64,000 nt of DNA from DASZRZ01 sp963732925 (GCA_963732925.1 CAVTBJ010000002.1:174449-238448), one strand, 5' to 3'; positions 34,460 to 43,493 are shown, counted from the stretch's first letter. Notes: generated by a model not told the origin, from the sequence alone. A program made the numbers and translations.

Positions 34460-35409
34460 GTGCTGCCGCATCCGTGCTCTTTGCCGCCGCCGTGCAGGCG
34501 CGCAATGCCCTTTATGACCGGGGGGTACTTGGGACCCATGCGCTGGAAGGCCCCGTGGTCAGCGTAGGCAATGTCAGCGTCGGTGGTTCGGGGAAGACTC
34601 CGTTCGTTATCCTGCTCGGCGAACTGCTGCGCGCCCGCGGCATTCCTTTCGACATTCTGACCCGCGGCTACGGCCGGGCGAGCTCCGGAGCCGCCTTTGT
34701 GCATCCGGAAGGTTCCGCGCATGAGTTCGGGGATGAGCCGCTGCTGATGGCGCGCCGCCTGCAAGCGCCGGTGATTGTCGGAGAGGACCGCTACGAAGCG
34801 GGCATGCTGGCGGAGCGCAGGCACGGACCGCGGCTGCACCTGCTGGACGATGGCTTCCAGCACCGGCAACTGGCGCGTGATTTCGACATCGTGCTGGTCA
34901 CGCCCGAGGATGCGCGCGATCGCCTGCTCCCGGCGGGCCGCTTGCGCGAGCCGGTTTCGTCGCTGGCGCGGGCGGACGCTGTTGTGCTGACCGGAGGCAC
35001 CGATGCGGGCGCCATTCCGACCGCTTCTGGCACGCAGGTGTGGCGCGCGCGGCGCGGGATTTTGCCCAAAGACGTGCCGCCGCAGCCAGTGGCGTTTTGC
35101 GGAATCGCGCGTCCCCAGAGCTTCTTCGCACAACTGCGCACGGCGGGGATCGACACCATCGGAGAAGCGGTGTTTCGCGACCATCATCCCTACACTCCGA
35201 ATGACATTCGCCAGCTGCTCGACCTGCGCCAGCAAAGTGGTGGCGGCGGCTTTGTAACCACCGAAAAAGATGCCATCAACCTGGCGCAGTTCCTTCCTCT
35301 GCTGGAACCGGTTGCCGTGGTCCCGGTGCGCATGCATCTGGAGAATGCCGAGCAGGCCGTTGGTACCATGCTGGATACCCTGATCCGGCGCGGCAAGCGG
35401 ATTGCGTGA
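34456..35409 (+). CDS. lpxK: Tetraacyldisaccharide 4'-kinase
   Basis: The 317-residue kinase phosphorylates the 4' position of the lipid A disaccharide. It has an N-terminal hydrophobic helix and the P-loop VSVGNVSVGGSGKTPFVILL, then PFDILTRGYGR and HLLDDGFQHRQLARDFDIVL. The C-terminus contains GGGFVTTEKDAINLAQFLPL. The ATG is within the end of waaA and has GGAGGAAGG just before it. It acts at the inner face of the cytoplasmic membrane, directly before the WaaA step, matching its operon partner. Confidence 0.95.
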   Translation: MSAAASVLFAAAVQARNALYDRGVLGTHALEGPVVSVGNVSVGGSGKTPFVILLGELLRARGIPFDILTRGYGRASSGAAFVHPEGSAHEFGDEPLLMARRLQAPVIVGEDRYEAGMLAERRHGPRLHLLDDGFQHRQLARDFDIVLVTPEDARDRLLPAGRLREPVSSLARADAVVLTGGTDAGAIPTASGTQVWRARRGILPKDVPPQPVAFCGIARPQSFFAQLRTAGIDTIGEAVFRDHHPYTPNDIRQLLDLRQQSGGGGFVTTEKDAINLAQFLPLLEPVAVVPVRMHLENAEQAVGTMLDTLIRRGKRIA

Positions 35410-35538
35410 GAAAATGCGGGCTGATCCGCGTGGCTGTTCTCTCGCGCCGCATGGGACGTGGTGCGTGTGGCCGGGGCGAAAAGGCATTGAACGGGATTTT
35501 CGCTTCCCTCAGACTGACAGCTCGCGAAAAGCGCAACC

Positions 35539-36570
35539 TTGAGAGTTCGAGTCCAACAGCAGCAGCATTTGCAGGAAATCGTCCGCAGATTTCCCCAGAC
35601 CACGGTGACCGTCCTGGGGGATATGGTTGCGGACGAGTTCGTGTTCGGGGAGATCTCCCGCGTGTCGCGCGAGGCGCCGGTGCTGATCCTGAAGCACCGG
35701 AAGCGCGAGATTGTTCCGGGAGGCGGCGCCAACGCGGCTTATAACCTCGCCGACCTGGGAGCGCGTGTTCTGCCCGTGGGTTGGGTGGGGGGCGATGAGG
35801 CCGGGCGCCTGCTGCTGGAGCGCTTCCGCGAAAAGCGTATTCCTACGGGCGGGATTCTTCAGTTCAAGGATCTGGGAACCGTCACCAAAACACGTATTCT
35901 CGCAGGAATGGCGCATGCCAGCCGGCAGCAGGTGGTGCGTATTGACCGTGAACCGTCCGGCGAAATTGGCTTGGGCGCGCAGCGCCGGCTTGCCAGCCTG
36001 GCGCGGAAGAATCTGCGCCGCTCGCATGGATTGCTGGTATCGGATTATGGCTACGGCAGCGCGACCCCGGCGTTGCTGGCTCAAGTACGGGGCTCGCGCG
36101 GCGGGAATTCGCTGCCCATTACGCTCGACTCCCGCCATCGCATGCTGCAGTTCTCAGGAATCACGGCGGCCACTCCCAACCAGCCGGAAGTCGAAGAGGC
36201 CATGCAGATGACGATCGGAGAAGACGACAGCCGGTTGCCGGCCGTGGGGCGGCGATTGTTGCAACGCATGAAGCTGGAGTCACTGGTAATCACCCGTGGC
36301 CGCGACGGCATGATGGTCTTCTCGCGTGGCGAAAAGCCGGTGGGGATTCCGATTTATGGCTCCGACCAGGTGGCCGACGTGACCGGCGCGGGAGATACCG
36401 TGATTGCCACTTTCACGGTGGCGCTGGCGGCCGGCGCCGATGCGGAGTCTGCCGCCCGGCTGGCCAATTATGCAGGCGGCATCGTGGTGATGAAGCGTGG
36501 CACGGCTACGGTGACGCAAAAAGAATTGCTGGCGGCAATCGCCGACGACAGAGAACCCTTTCCCGCATGA
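35539..36570 (+). CDS. hldA: D-glycero-beta-D-manno-heptose-7-phosphate kinase (PfkB family)
   Basis: The 343-residue PfkB-type kinase reads TVTVLGDMVADEFVFGEISR then VSREAPVLILKHRKREIVPG and GGANAAYNLADLGARV. It ends with the family signature VADVTGAGDTVIATFTVALA, in which the Asp of GAGD is the catalytic base. It phosphorylates heptose 7-phosphate to the 1,7-bisphosphate. In enteric bacteria this is the N-terminal half of HldE; here it is separate from the adenylyltransferase, whose gene overlaps by four bases. The start is a TTG at 35539 with only a weak ribosome site. Confidence 0.92.
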   Translation: MRVRVQQQQHLQEIVRRFPQTTVTVLGDMVADEFVFGEISRVSREAPVLILKHRKREIVPGGGANAAYNLADLGARVLPVGWVGGDEAGRLLLERFREKRIPTGGILQFKDLGTVTKTRILAGMAHASRQQVVRIDREPSGEIGLGAQRRLASLARKNLRRSHGLLVSDYGYGSATPALLAQVRGSRGGNSLPITLDSRHRMLQFSGITAATPNQPEVEEAMQMTIGEDDSRLPAVGRRLLQRMKLESLVITRGRDGMMVFSRGEKPVGIPIYGSDQVADVTGAGDTVIATFTVALAAGADAESAARLANYAGGIVVMKRGTATVTQKELLAAIADDREPFPA

Positions 36571-37052
36571 CAATCGAGCCCTGCAAGAAGATTGTTTCGC
36601 GCGAGCAACTGCGCCGCAAGGTGAGCCAATGGCGGGATGCGGGAGAACGCATCATCCTGACCAATGGCTGTTTCGATATGCTGCACGTGGGCCATATACG
36701 CTACCTGCACGCCGCCAAGGCCCTGGGAGGGAAAGTTGTGGTCGGCGTGAACGGAGATTCGAGCGTGCACGCGCTCAAGGGGGAGGGCCGCCCGCTGATG
36801 CCGGCGGCGGAACGGGCCGAGGTGCTGGCCGCGCTGGCGGACGTGGATGCCGTTGTCATCTTCGAAGAGCCCGATGTGCGCGCATTGGTGCGTGAGATTC
36901 GCCCCGACATCCAGGCCAAAGGGACGGATTACACCGCGGAAAGGGTTCCCGAGCGTGACGCGGTGGAAGAGTGCGGCGGACGTGTGGCGATTGTCGGCGA
37001 TCCCAAGGACCACTCCACCACAAACTTACTGGCACGGCTGCGCAGGCCGTGA
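36567..37052 (+). CDS. hldC: Heptose-1-phosphate adenylyltransferase
   Basis: The 161-residue nucleotidyltransferase has the class signature ILTNGCFDMLHVGHIRYLHA (G-x-F-D-x-x-H-x-G-H) and later VAIVGDPKDHSTTNLLARLR near the end. It forms ADP-heptose from heptose 1-phosphate and ATP, the donor for LPS core heptosyltransferases such as the next gene. A stand-alone HldC with separate HldA is the split arrangement; the intervening phosphatase (GmhB) and isomerase (GmhA) are not in the window. It overlaps hldA by four bases and the next gene by one. Confidence 0.93.
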   Translation: MTIEPCKKIVSREQLRRKVSQWRDAGERIILTNGCFDMLHVGHIRYLHAAKALGGKVVVGVNGDSSVHALKGEGRPLMPAAERAEVLAALADVDAVVIFEEPDVRALVREIRPDIQAKGTDYTAERVPERDAVEECGGRVAIVGDPKDHSTTNLLARLRRP

Positions 37053-38138
37053 TGCGAATTCTGATTGTGCGTCTCAGCGCCATGGGAGATGTGCTGCATG
37101 CCATGCCCGCAGTGGCGGCGCTGCGCTGCGCCTTCCCGGCGGCCCAGATCGGGTGGGTGGTAGAGCGGCGCTGGCAACCTCTGCTGGTGGCGGAAGATAC
37201 TCCACTCTCCGGTCCTGCGTGTCGCCGGGCGCCCCCTGGTGGAACAGGTACACGTGGTGGACACCATGCGCTGGCGCAAATCTCCTTTTACGCGAGAGAC
37301 TTTGCACGAGATTCGAGTGGCGCGTGGGGAATTGCGCGCCAGCCACTACAATATTGCGCTCGACTTTCAAGGCACCATGAAGTCGGGGGTGCTGGCTGCG
37401 GTTTCGGCAGCGCGGCGCGTGGGCTTTGCCCGTCCTCGCGAAACCGGCGCGGCAGTGTTCTACACGCGCCGGATCGAAGCGCAGGGAAAGCATGTAGTGA
37501 CGCAAAATCTTTCCCTGGTAGGGGCGTTGAGCGGTGAAGAACCCAGGGCGGGGCTCGATTTGCCGAGCTCTGGTCTGGCGAAATTCGATCTGCCGCATGA
37601 CGAGTCCGCCGAACGCTCCTGCCAGGCAGAACTCTCGCGGCTCGAACTTGGCGAGTTTGCGCTGCTGAGTCCCGGGGCGGGATGGGGCGCCAAACAGTGG
37701 CCGGCAGAGCGCTTCGGGGAAGTGGCTCGCGCGCTGGGGCAGCGCGGCCTGCGGTCGCTGGTGAATGCTGGCCCGGGCGAGGAAGGAATGGCGCGCGAGG
37801 TGGTAGCTCGCAGCGGCGGCGCCGCCCTGGTTCTTTCCTCCAGCTTGCCTCAACTCGTGGCCTTTACCCGGCGCGCCCGTTTGTTCGTTGGCGGAGACAC
37901 CGGACCCATGCACCTGGCGGCGGCCCTGCGCGTCCCAGTGATCGCACTGTTTGGTCCCACGGACCCGGAGCGCAACGGCCCGTTCGGAAGCCGGCACGTG
38001 GTGTTGCGCAGCCGGCTCAGCGCAATCTCCTATTCCCATCGGCGGCGAAGAGATGCCGGACTGGAATCCATCAGCAGCGCGGAGGTGATCGCGGCCGCCG
38101 ACTCTCTGCTGGCGCGCGCCCCCGGGGTATGGCAATGA
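37052..38138 (+). CDS. LPS heptosyltransferase (WaaC/GT9 family), frameshifted in this sequence
   Basis: The protein starts MRILIVRLSAMGDVLHAMPA then VAALRCAFPAAQIGWVVE, the GT9 N-terminus. At about 37,205-37,220 the frame must shift by one; the other frame continues VLRVAGRPLVEQVHVVDTMR then WRKSPFTRE and DFQGTMKSGVLAA. The C-terminal lobe carries LLSPGAGWGAKQWPAERFGE and LFVGGDTGPMHLAAALRVPV, the donor-binding site for ADP-heptose. Both parts are well conserved, so an extra base (perhaps a C in ggtcctg) is probably a consensus error. It transfers heptose to Kdo-lipid A, using the product of the two preceding genes. Confidence 0.88.
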
Positions 38139-38680
38139 GGCGCTGGTCCGGGATTGCGCGCCGGTTGCGGGTCCCGCTAGGCTTTGCCTTTGCCGCCATG
38201 TATCTCTGGCTGGCGCGGCCCACAATGGTTTCCATCATGCTCGGCGGGACGGTGGCGCTGACTGGAGTGCTGCTGCGGGCAGTCGCCGCCGGACATATCA
38301 CCAAGAACACGGAGCTCACCACGACCGGACCTTATGCGGTGATCCGCAATCCGCTTTATGCAGGCTCGATCATTCTTGCCGCCGGGTTTGCCGTGGCGGC
38401 CCGCAGTGCCTGGGTGGTCGCGGGGCTGGCGTTGCTGTTCGTACTGATCTATCTGCCTGTGATAGGTTCGGAAGAGGCGTTCCTGCGTTCCCAGTTTGGC
38501 GAGTTCACGGATTACGCGCGGCGCGTGCCGCGTTTTTTCCCGAGGCTCACCAACGTTCGTAATATCGCTCAGGGCTTTTCCCGGGAGCGATACTGGGGAA
38601 ACCGCGAGTACAATGCCCTGCTGGGAACGCTGGCCATGCTTGTGGCCCTGATGCTGAAGCTGCTGCTGAAATTGAGCTGA
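38135..38680 (+). CDS. Isoprenylcysteine carboxyl methyltransferase-like membrane protein
   Basis: The 181-residue protein has about five hydrophobic segments and the ICMT/PEMT-like motif TTGPYAVIRNPLYAGSIILA (R-N-P-x-Y), then GSEEAFLRSQFGEFTDYARR with E-E-x-x-L. These are the SAM and lipid-substrate contacts of the integral membrane methyltransferase family. The bacterial substrate is unknown. The ATG overlaps the end of the heptosyltransferase gene (ATGA), making it the last gene of the LPS operon; a methylation of an envelope lipid or glycan is possible but not shown. Confidence 0.82.
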   Translation: MRRWSGIARRLRVPLGFAFAAMYLWLARPTMVSIMLGGTVALTGVLLRAVAAGHITKNTELTTTGPYAVIRNPLYAGSIILAAGFAVAARSAWVVAGLALLFVLIYLPVIGSEEAFLRSQFGEFTDYARRVPRFFPRLTNVRNIAQGFSRERYWGNREYNALLGTLAMLVALMLKLLLKLS

Positions 38681-38826
38681 AGCGTGATCGCGAGAAGTTG
38701 GACCGGAGGAGGAGTTGGCCCGGTGCGGAAGCGAAACGGAGATGGAGGTGTGGTGACGAAAGTGAGGTTCTGCCGTCCCGCACATTGGGCGGTGTCCGCA
38801 GGCTTCGCCGCAGCGTGGCTGGCCTC

Positions 38827-39684
38827 ATGAGGTTTTTCCCGCCCCGGTTCCTGTTCGCGGTTCTCGCCTTGACGTGTCTGTTTGCCAGCAGCGGCCTGTC
38901 CGCCCCGCCACAGCAGCCCGACGCTACGATTCCATTATCCAACGGCACTGCCCAGGGCGAAGCGGCCACCATCGGGCCGTTATCGCATATCCAGCCTGCG
39001 CGTGGTTTCCAGTTCCCGGTCAACCAGAACTTCGTGTATCAGGTGGAGTGGCGCCTGTGGGAAGCGGGAACGGCTACCCTGGGGCTCGCGCCCGACGGCA
39101 CGGGAATGATGCGGTCTTCCGCCAGCGCGGATTCTTCCGGCGTGGTGTCGGTTCTGTACCCGGTGCATGACCAGTTCCACGGGTTATTCGACCCGCGCAG
39201 CTTCTGTTCCCAGAGCCTGACCAAGCACATTGAGGAGGGCTTCCATGAACACGAAACGCTGATCTCCTTCAACTACGGCCGGCGCCGGTCCATGCTGGAT
39301 GAAACCAACCCAAAGAACAATCAGCGCAAGCATCAGGAGATGGAGATTCCCGGCTGCGTAACCGACGTGGTCTCCGGAATTTTCTACGTTGCGTCTCTTC
39401 CTCTGCGGCCCCAGACGAGCTACACCTTTCCACTCAACGACGGCGGAAAGACGGTGGATGTGACAGTCCAGGCCGAAGCCCGGGAAGCGATTACGACGCC
39501 CGCGGGACAGTTCCAGACGATTCGTGTGTCTCCGCAGGCGGCCTCGGGACCGGTGAAGGACAAAGGGCAGATCTGGATCTGGTATACGGACGACGCGCGG
39601 CGTATGCCGGTACAAATGCGGGCCCGCATGTTCTGGGGGACGCTGACGTTCCGGCTGCTGCGGATCGATAAGAAGGCACAGTAG
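38827..39684 (+). CDS. Secreted DUF3108 family protein
   Basis: The 285-residue protein has a signal peptide (MRFFPPRFLFAVLALTCLFA, cleavage near LSAPP). A beta-rich domain follows: FVYQVEWRLWEAGTATLGLA, FSVxYP-like text (VVSVLYPVHDQFHGLFDP), then IFYVASLPLRPQTSYTFPLN and IWIWYTDDARRMPVQMRARM. This is the order of DUF3108 proteins, which lie in the periplasm and are of unknown role. The ATG at 38827 is chosen for the signal peptide; an earlier in-frame start at 38698 has no support. It ends just before a terminator on the opposite strand. Confidence 0.82.
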   Translation: MRFFPPRFLFAVLALTCLFASSGLSAPPQQPDATIPLSNGTAQGEAATIGPLSHIQPARGFQFPVNQNFVYQVEWRLWEAGTATLGLAPDGTGMMRSSASADSSGVVSVLYPVHDQFHGLFDPRSFCSQSLTKHIEEGFHEHETLISFNYGRRRSMLDETNPKNNQRKHQEMEIPGCVTDVVSGIFYVASLPLRPQTSYTFPLNDGGKTVDVTVQAEAREAITTPAGQFQTIRVSPQAASGPVKDKGQIWIWYTDDARRMPVQMRARMFWGTLTFRLLRIDKKAQ

Positions 39685-39697
39685 CGCTCCGGCCAAC

Positions 39698-39723
39698 AAA
39701 AAACCCGGTCTTTGGAAACCGGG
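39698..39723 (-). terminator. Rho-independent terminator for the leftward 39.75-40.09 kb gene
   Basis: On the minus strand, CCCGGT-ttccaaag-ACCGGG forms a GC-rich stem followed at once by six T. It lies about 30 bases after the stop of the small leftward gene and faces the convergent DUF3108 gene. Confidence 0.85.
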
Positions 39724-39751
39724 CCGGCGAGCATCGGTATTGAAGGAGGGG

Positions 39752-40093
39752 CTACTGCAGGCGGAATCTCTCGTTCATGATCCGCTGCAGGCGCGGCCGG
39801 TAGATGATGTCGTAAGCCAGTTCCTTGTCAGGAAACAGGGCCAGAGCCGCGCGCTTGGAGTTGGCTACCAGCTCGGCGGCTTCCTCGACGGTCATGCTGG
39901 CGTCCTGGCTGATGACGGACATGACCATGCTCATCATGATCTGCAGTTTGCGTAGTTTCCGGTTTTCCTCTTCAATTTCGGCTTGGGTTTGAACTTCCGG
40001 TTCTCGCGCTCGAATCTCCATTATGGCCTCAATCGGCACCTGCTGCGGGAGCGGGAGAATCCCGCCCCGGCCCCGGAATTCGCGCAGTTCCAC
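39752..40093 (-). CDS. Conserved small acidic helical protein
   Basis: The 113-residue protein reads MELREFRGRGGILPLPQQVP, then a charged helix (IEEENRKLRKLQIMMSMVMS) and VEEAAELVANSKRAALALFP, ending DIIYRPRLQRIMNERFRLQ. It is mostly helical with a short coiled coil and has no membrane segment or signal peptide. No family is recognised. The start is a GTG (40093). A good terminator follows it. Being a single gene with a terminator and sensible composition, it is very likely expressed. Confidence 0.7.
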   Translation of the reverse strand: MELREFRGRGGILPLPQQVPIEAIMEIRAREPEVQTQAEIEEENRKLRKLQIMMSMVMSVISQDASMTVEEAAELVANSKRAALALFPDKELAYDIIYRPRLQRIMNERFRLQ

Positions 40094-40296
40094 GCTATTT
40101 CCAAGACAACAGCAGAGCTTGCTGGCGTTTGCCCGCTCAACAGTTAGATGAACTCCACGGTGGTGGCGTTGCGTTTTTTTAACCCTGCCTGGAGGGGGTA
40201 TCGGTGACCCTCTGGGGGAGGATGCCCGCCGGATGCAATAATAGTGTGACCTTCTTTGTTTGCAATTCTTTTCACCCGACAGGGGGAAGCGGCACT

Positions 40297-40950
40297 GTGG
40301 CTTGCAGTCTTTGTGAAATCCGGAAAGAGAAGCGGTTCTGTCCCGCTGTGCACGACCGCATCTGCCCGCAGTGCTGTGGCGAGCAGCGGGAAGTGACTCT
40401 GGACTGCCCCAGCGATTGCCCTTACCTGCTGCAGGCGCGGGAACACGAGCACGTCCGCCCCAGCGAGGAGATGGATCCAGAGCAGACGTTTGCCCAGGTG
40501 GAGATTCCCAGCACGTTTCTATATGAACGCGAACCGCTGATCGTGGGCCTCACATTCGGAGTGGTGAAAAGCGCGCGCCGCGACCGCAGCATCCAAGACC
40601 GGGAAATCCTGGCAGCACTGAGTTCGCTGGCGAAGACCTATGAGACGCGAGTGAATTCCGGATTGGTATATGAACCTCCCACGGCCAGTCTCGGGCAGCA
40701 GGCAATCGCGGCCGAGCTGCAGAAGCTGGTGGGCGAATATCGCAAGATGGAAGAGGAGCACCTGGGCTACGCCAAGCTGCGCGATTCCGACGTGCTGAGA
40801 GGGCTGGTGTTCGTGCTCAGGCTAGGACTGACACGGACTTCGGGACGTCCAAAATCCCGCGCCTTTCTCGACTTCCTGGCAGCACAGTTTCCGGAGGAAA
40901 AGGGGCTGGTTTCGGCGGACACCGCGGGCAGCCGGATTGTGGTTCCGTAG
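40297..40950 (+). CDS. Conserved protein with N-terminal cysteine-rich (zinc-ribbon-like) head
   Basis: The 217-residue protein begins ACSLCEIRKEKRFCPAVHDR then ICPQCCGEQREVTLDCPSDC, a dense cluster of C-x-x-C pairs that should bind zinc. The rest is alpha/beta and helical (FLYEREPLIVGLTFGVVKSA, RDSDVLRGLVFVLRLGL). A GTG start at 40297 is preferred: AGGGGGAAG lies eight bases upstream and the Cys motif starts at once; the frame is open to 40204. The role is unknown; the head resembles that of SEC-C-like or nucleic-acid-binding zinc modules. folK is convergent and eight bases away. Confidence 0.7.
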   Translation: MACSLCEIRKEKRFCPAVHDRICPQCCGEQREVTLDCPSDCPYLLQAREHEHVRPSEEMDPEQTFAQVEIPSTFLYEREPLIVGLTFGVVKSARRDRSIQDREILAALSSLAKTYETRVNSGLVYEPPTASLGQQAIAAELQKLVGEYRKMEEEHLGYAKLRDSDVLRGLVFVLRLGLTRTSGRPKSRAFLDFLAAQFPEEKGLVSADTAGSRIVVP

Positions 40951-40957
40951 GAAAAGC

Positions 40958-41452
40958 TCACAGGGAGCTTGGGATGCGGCGCACCGCCGGACCTCCCGCG
41001 GGCAGGGCATCGCGAAGCTGGCGCACAGTGCGCTTGATGACGGGATGGCGGACGTCCGGGGCGATCTCCGCCAGGGGCTCCAGGACAAACCTGCGCTCGT
41101 GCATGGCGGGGTGAGGAATGGTGAGGGAACCGGTTTTGATCACGGAGTGCCCAAACAGCAGGATATCGATATCGATCAGGCGGGGTCCCTTGGGCTGGGC
41201 GCGGCGGCGGCCCATGGACTGCTCGATCTGCAGGACGCCGGAGAGAAGCTGGCGGGGCAACTTCTCCGTTTCCAGCGCGACGGCGCAGTTGAGGAACCAT
41301 GGCTGCGCGGTAAACTCCACCGGCTCGGTATCATAAAGAGACGACGTGGCTGTAATTTCGCCCAGGGAGCGAAGAGATTCCAGGGCGCTCCGCAGATTCC
41401 GCTCGCGATCTTCCAGGTTCGATCCCAGCGACAGATAGACGGTCTTGCGCAT
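40958..41452 (-). CDS. folK: 2-amino-4-hydroxy-6-hydroxymethyldihydropteridine pyrophosphokinase
   Basis: The 164-residue enzyme transfers pyrophosphate from ATP to 6-hydroxymethyl-dihydropterin in folate synthesis. It has VYLSLGSNLEDRERNLRSAL at the start, then SSLYDTEPVEFTAQPWFLNC and the signature PKGPRLIDIDILLFG (R-x-x-D-x-D-I-L). The start at MRKTVYL (41452) fits the family; twelve more codons upstream are not conserved-looking. No other folate gene is beside it. Confidence 0.95.
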   Translation of the reverse strand: MRKTVYLSLGSNLEDRERNLRSALESLRSLGEITATSSLYDTEPVEFTAQPWFLNCAVALETEKLPRQLLSGVLQIEQSMGRRRAQPKGPRLIDIDILLFGHSVIKTGSLTIPHPAMHERRFVLEPLAEIAPDVRHPVIKRTVRQLRDALPAGGPAVRRIPSSL

Positions 41453-41582
41453 GGCTCCAGTTTGCAGGTTTGCTGCCGGGATTACCATGCTGGCAGTAAC
41501 CGCCCCAGCAACCCCGGCGAGAGCTCTAAGTCTAGTACGCGAGTCACTTTCCCGAAGTGGAAATCGGTACTAACATGGAACT

Positions 41583-42314
41583 GTGTTCCAGGGTCTCCTC
41601 CTCAGCCGCGATGACGCTGTGATTCGCATGTTCCGCCGCATCTACCAGGAACTGGAAATGGAGCTGGAGGTGTGCACCGGGGCGCAGCAGGCGGCCACGG
41701 AGCTGGAGGAGCGGAAGTTCCATGCCATCATCATAGATTGCGATGACGTGCATTGCGGGCCGGATGTTCTGGCAAACGTGCGCAGCAGCAACCCCAACCG
41801 ACGGGCCACCACCTTTGCCATCCTGAACGGGGTCACCAGCATGAGCGAGGCCTTTAAGCTGGGCGCCAACCTGACCCTGCAAAAGCCGGTTTCCTTCGAC
41901 CACATACGCAAGAGCCTGGTGGCGCTGAGAGGCATGGTGGAGCAGGAGCATCGCAGATACTATCGCGTGCCTGTCGAGTTTCCCGTGGCCCTCACGGTGG
42001 ACGACAGCCAGGATTTCCAGGGAGTGGCCAGCAATATCAGCGATGGCGGCATGGCGCTGAAACTGAACCACCCCCTGCCTCCGCATCGCGTGGCGGAAGC
42101 TCGCTTTGCGCTTCCCGGAAGCACGAACCGGCTGACGGTGAAAGTCACCCTGGCGTGGTCGGACGCCAAGGGAGGAGCCGGCATGCGGTTCGATTACATG
42201 CCTCCCGGGGCGCGCCAGGAACTGAATGCCTGGCTGGTCCGCAACGTTGAACTACCGAAGAAACAGGCCGCAAGCACCGCACCTGAGCCGGTTGCTTCCA
42301 AATCCCTTCCCTGA
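41583..42314 (+). CDS. Receiver-like plus PilZ domain protein (putative c-di-GMP effector)
   Basis: The 243-residue protein has an N-terminal receiver-like domain: LLSRDDAVIRMFRRIYQELE, then HAIIIDCDDVHCGPDVLANV and LTLQKPVSFDHIRKSL with the conserved Lys. A PilZ domain follows from about residue 120: EQEHRRYYRVPVEFPVALTV holds the R-x-x-x-R c-di-GMP motif, and NISDGGMALKL the D/N-x-S-x-x-G motif. It should bind cyclic di-GMP and might be gated by phosphorylation, although the Asp context of the receiver is degenerate. The start is a GTG; the ribosome site is weak. The diguanylate cyclase at 27-28 kb is a possible upstream partner. Confidence 0.85.
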   Translation: MFQGLLLSRDDAVIRMFRRIYQELEMELEVCTGAQQAATELEERKFHAIIIDCDDVHCGPDVLANVRSSNPNRRATTFAILNGVTSMSEAFKLGANLTLQKPVSFDHIRKSLVALRGMVEQEHRRYYRVPVEFPVALTVDDSQDFQGVASNISDGGMALKLNHPLPPHRVAEARFALPGSTNRLTVKVTLAWSDAKGGAGMRFDYMPPGARQELNAWLVRNVELPKKQAASTAPEPVASKSLP

Positions 42315-42440
42315 CGTTCCCTAAGAATTTCCGTCTTGGAGAATTGCGCAGTTTGACCTAGGGCCGGGGGCGTTCTCTTTCCTTGCCTTTATCCTTCCTT
42401 GTTTGCTTCCGCTTAGCTGCGCTCAGGGTCTGAATGACAA

Positions 42441-43332
42441 TTATGAAGGGAGCTCCACGGTGGCTGCGGGCTCGGGCAGGAGATCGTCGGCGGCCTCTTC
42501 CCACAGCGAGTGGTCCTTCAGCAGGCGGGAAACCAGGGCGGTGTGCATGGCATGGCCGGCGCGGTCGGCGACCACGCGTCCGATGAGGCGCTGGCCCAGG
42601 AGAGCAAGATCGCCGATCAGGTCGAGCACCTTGTGGCGAACGAATTCGTTGGGGAAGCGCAGGGGACCGTTCTCCACGCCATCGGCGGTCAAGAACAATG
42701 CAGTTGTCGCGGGAAGCGCCGCGAATGAGGCCCATGTTGCGCAGGGCGGACTCCTGTTCCAGAAAGCCGAAGGTGCGGGCGGAAGCAAGCTCGCGCAGAA
42801 ACTCTCCGTTGCTGAGATCGATGCGGAAGGTTTCGCGGCCGATGAGCGGATGGGGAAAATCGATGGTGTAGGCGACCGAGTAGTTGCTGTCCGGGTAGAC
42901 GGCAATGCACTTTCCACCCTCGCGCAGCTCCAGCGGACGCAGAATGCGAATGGAAGCGCGGCGGCGGCGCTGGCGGCGGATGCCGGCGCGGACGATCATG
43001 TCCACAAAGGTTTGGGCGCTGCCGTCAAGGATGGGGATCTCCAAATTATCGAGCTCGACGATGGCATTGTCGATGCCCATTCCGATAAATGCCGCCAGCA
43101 GGTGCTCGGTGGTGGAGATGAGCACGCCCTTTTTCATCAGACTGGTGGCGTAGCTGACCTTGGCAACGTTGCGGCCGATGGCCTCGATTTCGAAGCCGTC
43201 GAGATCCACGCGGCGGAAGACAATACCCTTGCCGGCGGGCGCGGGGAGGATCTTCAGGCGCACCGAAACCCCGGAATGCAGGCCGACCCCTTGGCATTCG
43301 ACGGCCGAGCGGATTGTCTGCTCGCAGCTCAA
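42441..43332 (-). CDS. lpxC: UDP-3-O-acyl-N-acetylglucosamine deacetylase, frameshifted in this sequence
   Basis: LpxC is the zinc deacetylase for the committed step of lipid A synthesis. Seen in frame from the start: VECQGVGLHSGVSVRLKILP, VLISTTEHLLAAFIGMGIDN and IPILDGSAQTFVDMI. At about 42,692 the read gttcttgaccgccgat must lose one T to give CIVLTADGVENGPLRFPNEF. It then continues with VRHKVLDLIGDLALLG (zinc ligands H-K-x-x-D) and GHAMHTALVSRLL. The break lies before the zinc ligands, so a real frameshift would be lethal; a consensus error is most likely. It stands alone on the minus strand. Confidence 0.93.
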
Positions 43333-43493
43333 GTGTTAGGTAGATGAGCAGATTACCGCGAGAGATGCAGGAGGTGAGTGTGGTAAAAATGCAACAGTTA
43401 TTGGTCGGGAGGGTGCAAGGCTTGAGGTACAGTCCAGAATTGCAGTTCTAACTGGTGCGTAGTGTGTATCCTTCAGGGCAAGTGTTGCCAAAG

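Noticed and set aside
37682..38134. Upstream extension of the ICMT-like gene by 150 codons
   Set aside because: It overlaps the conserved C-terminal lobe of the heptosyltransferase in another frame; the ATGA overlap at 38135 gives the natural start.
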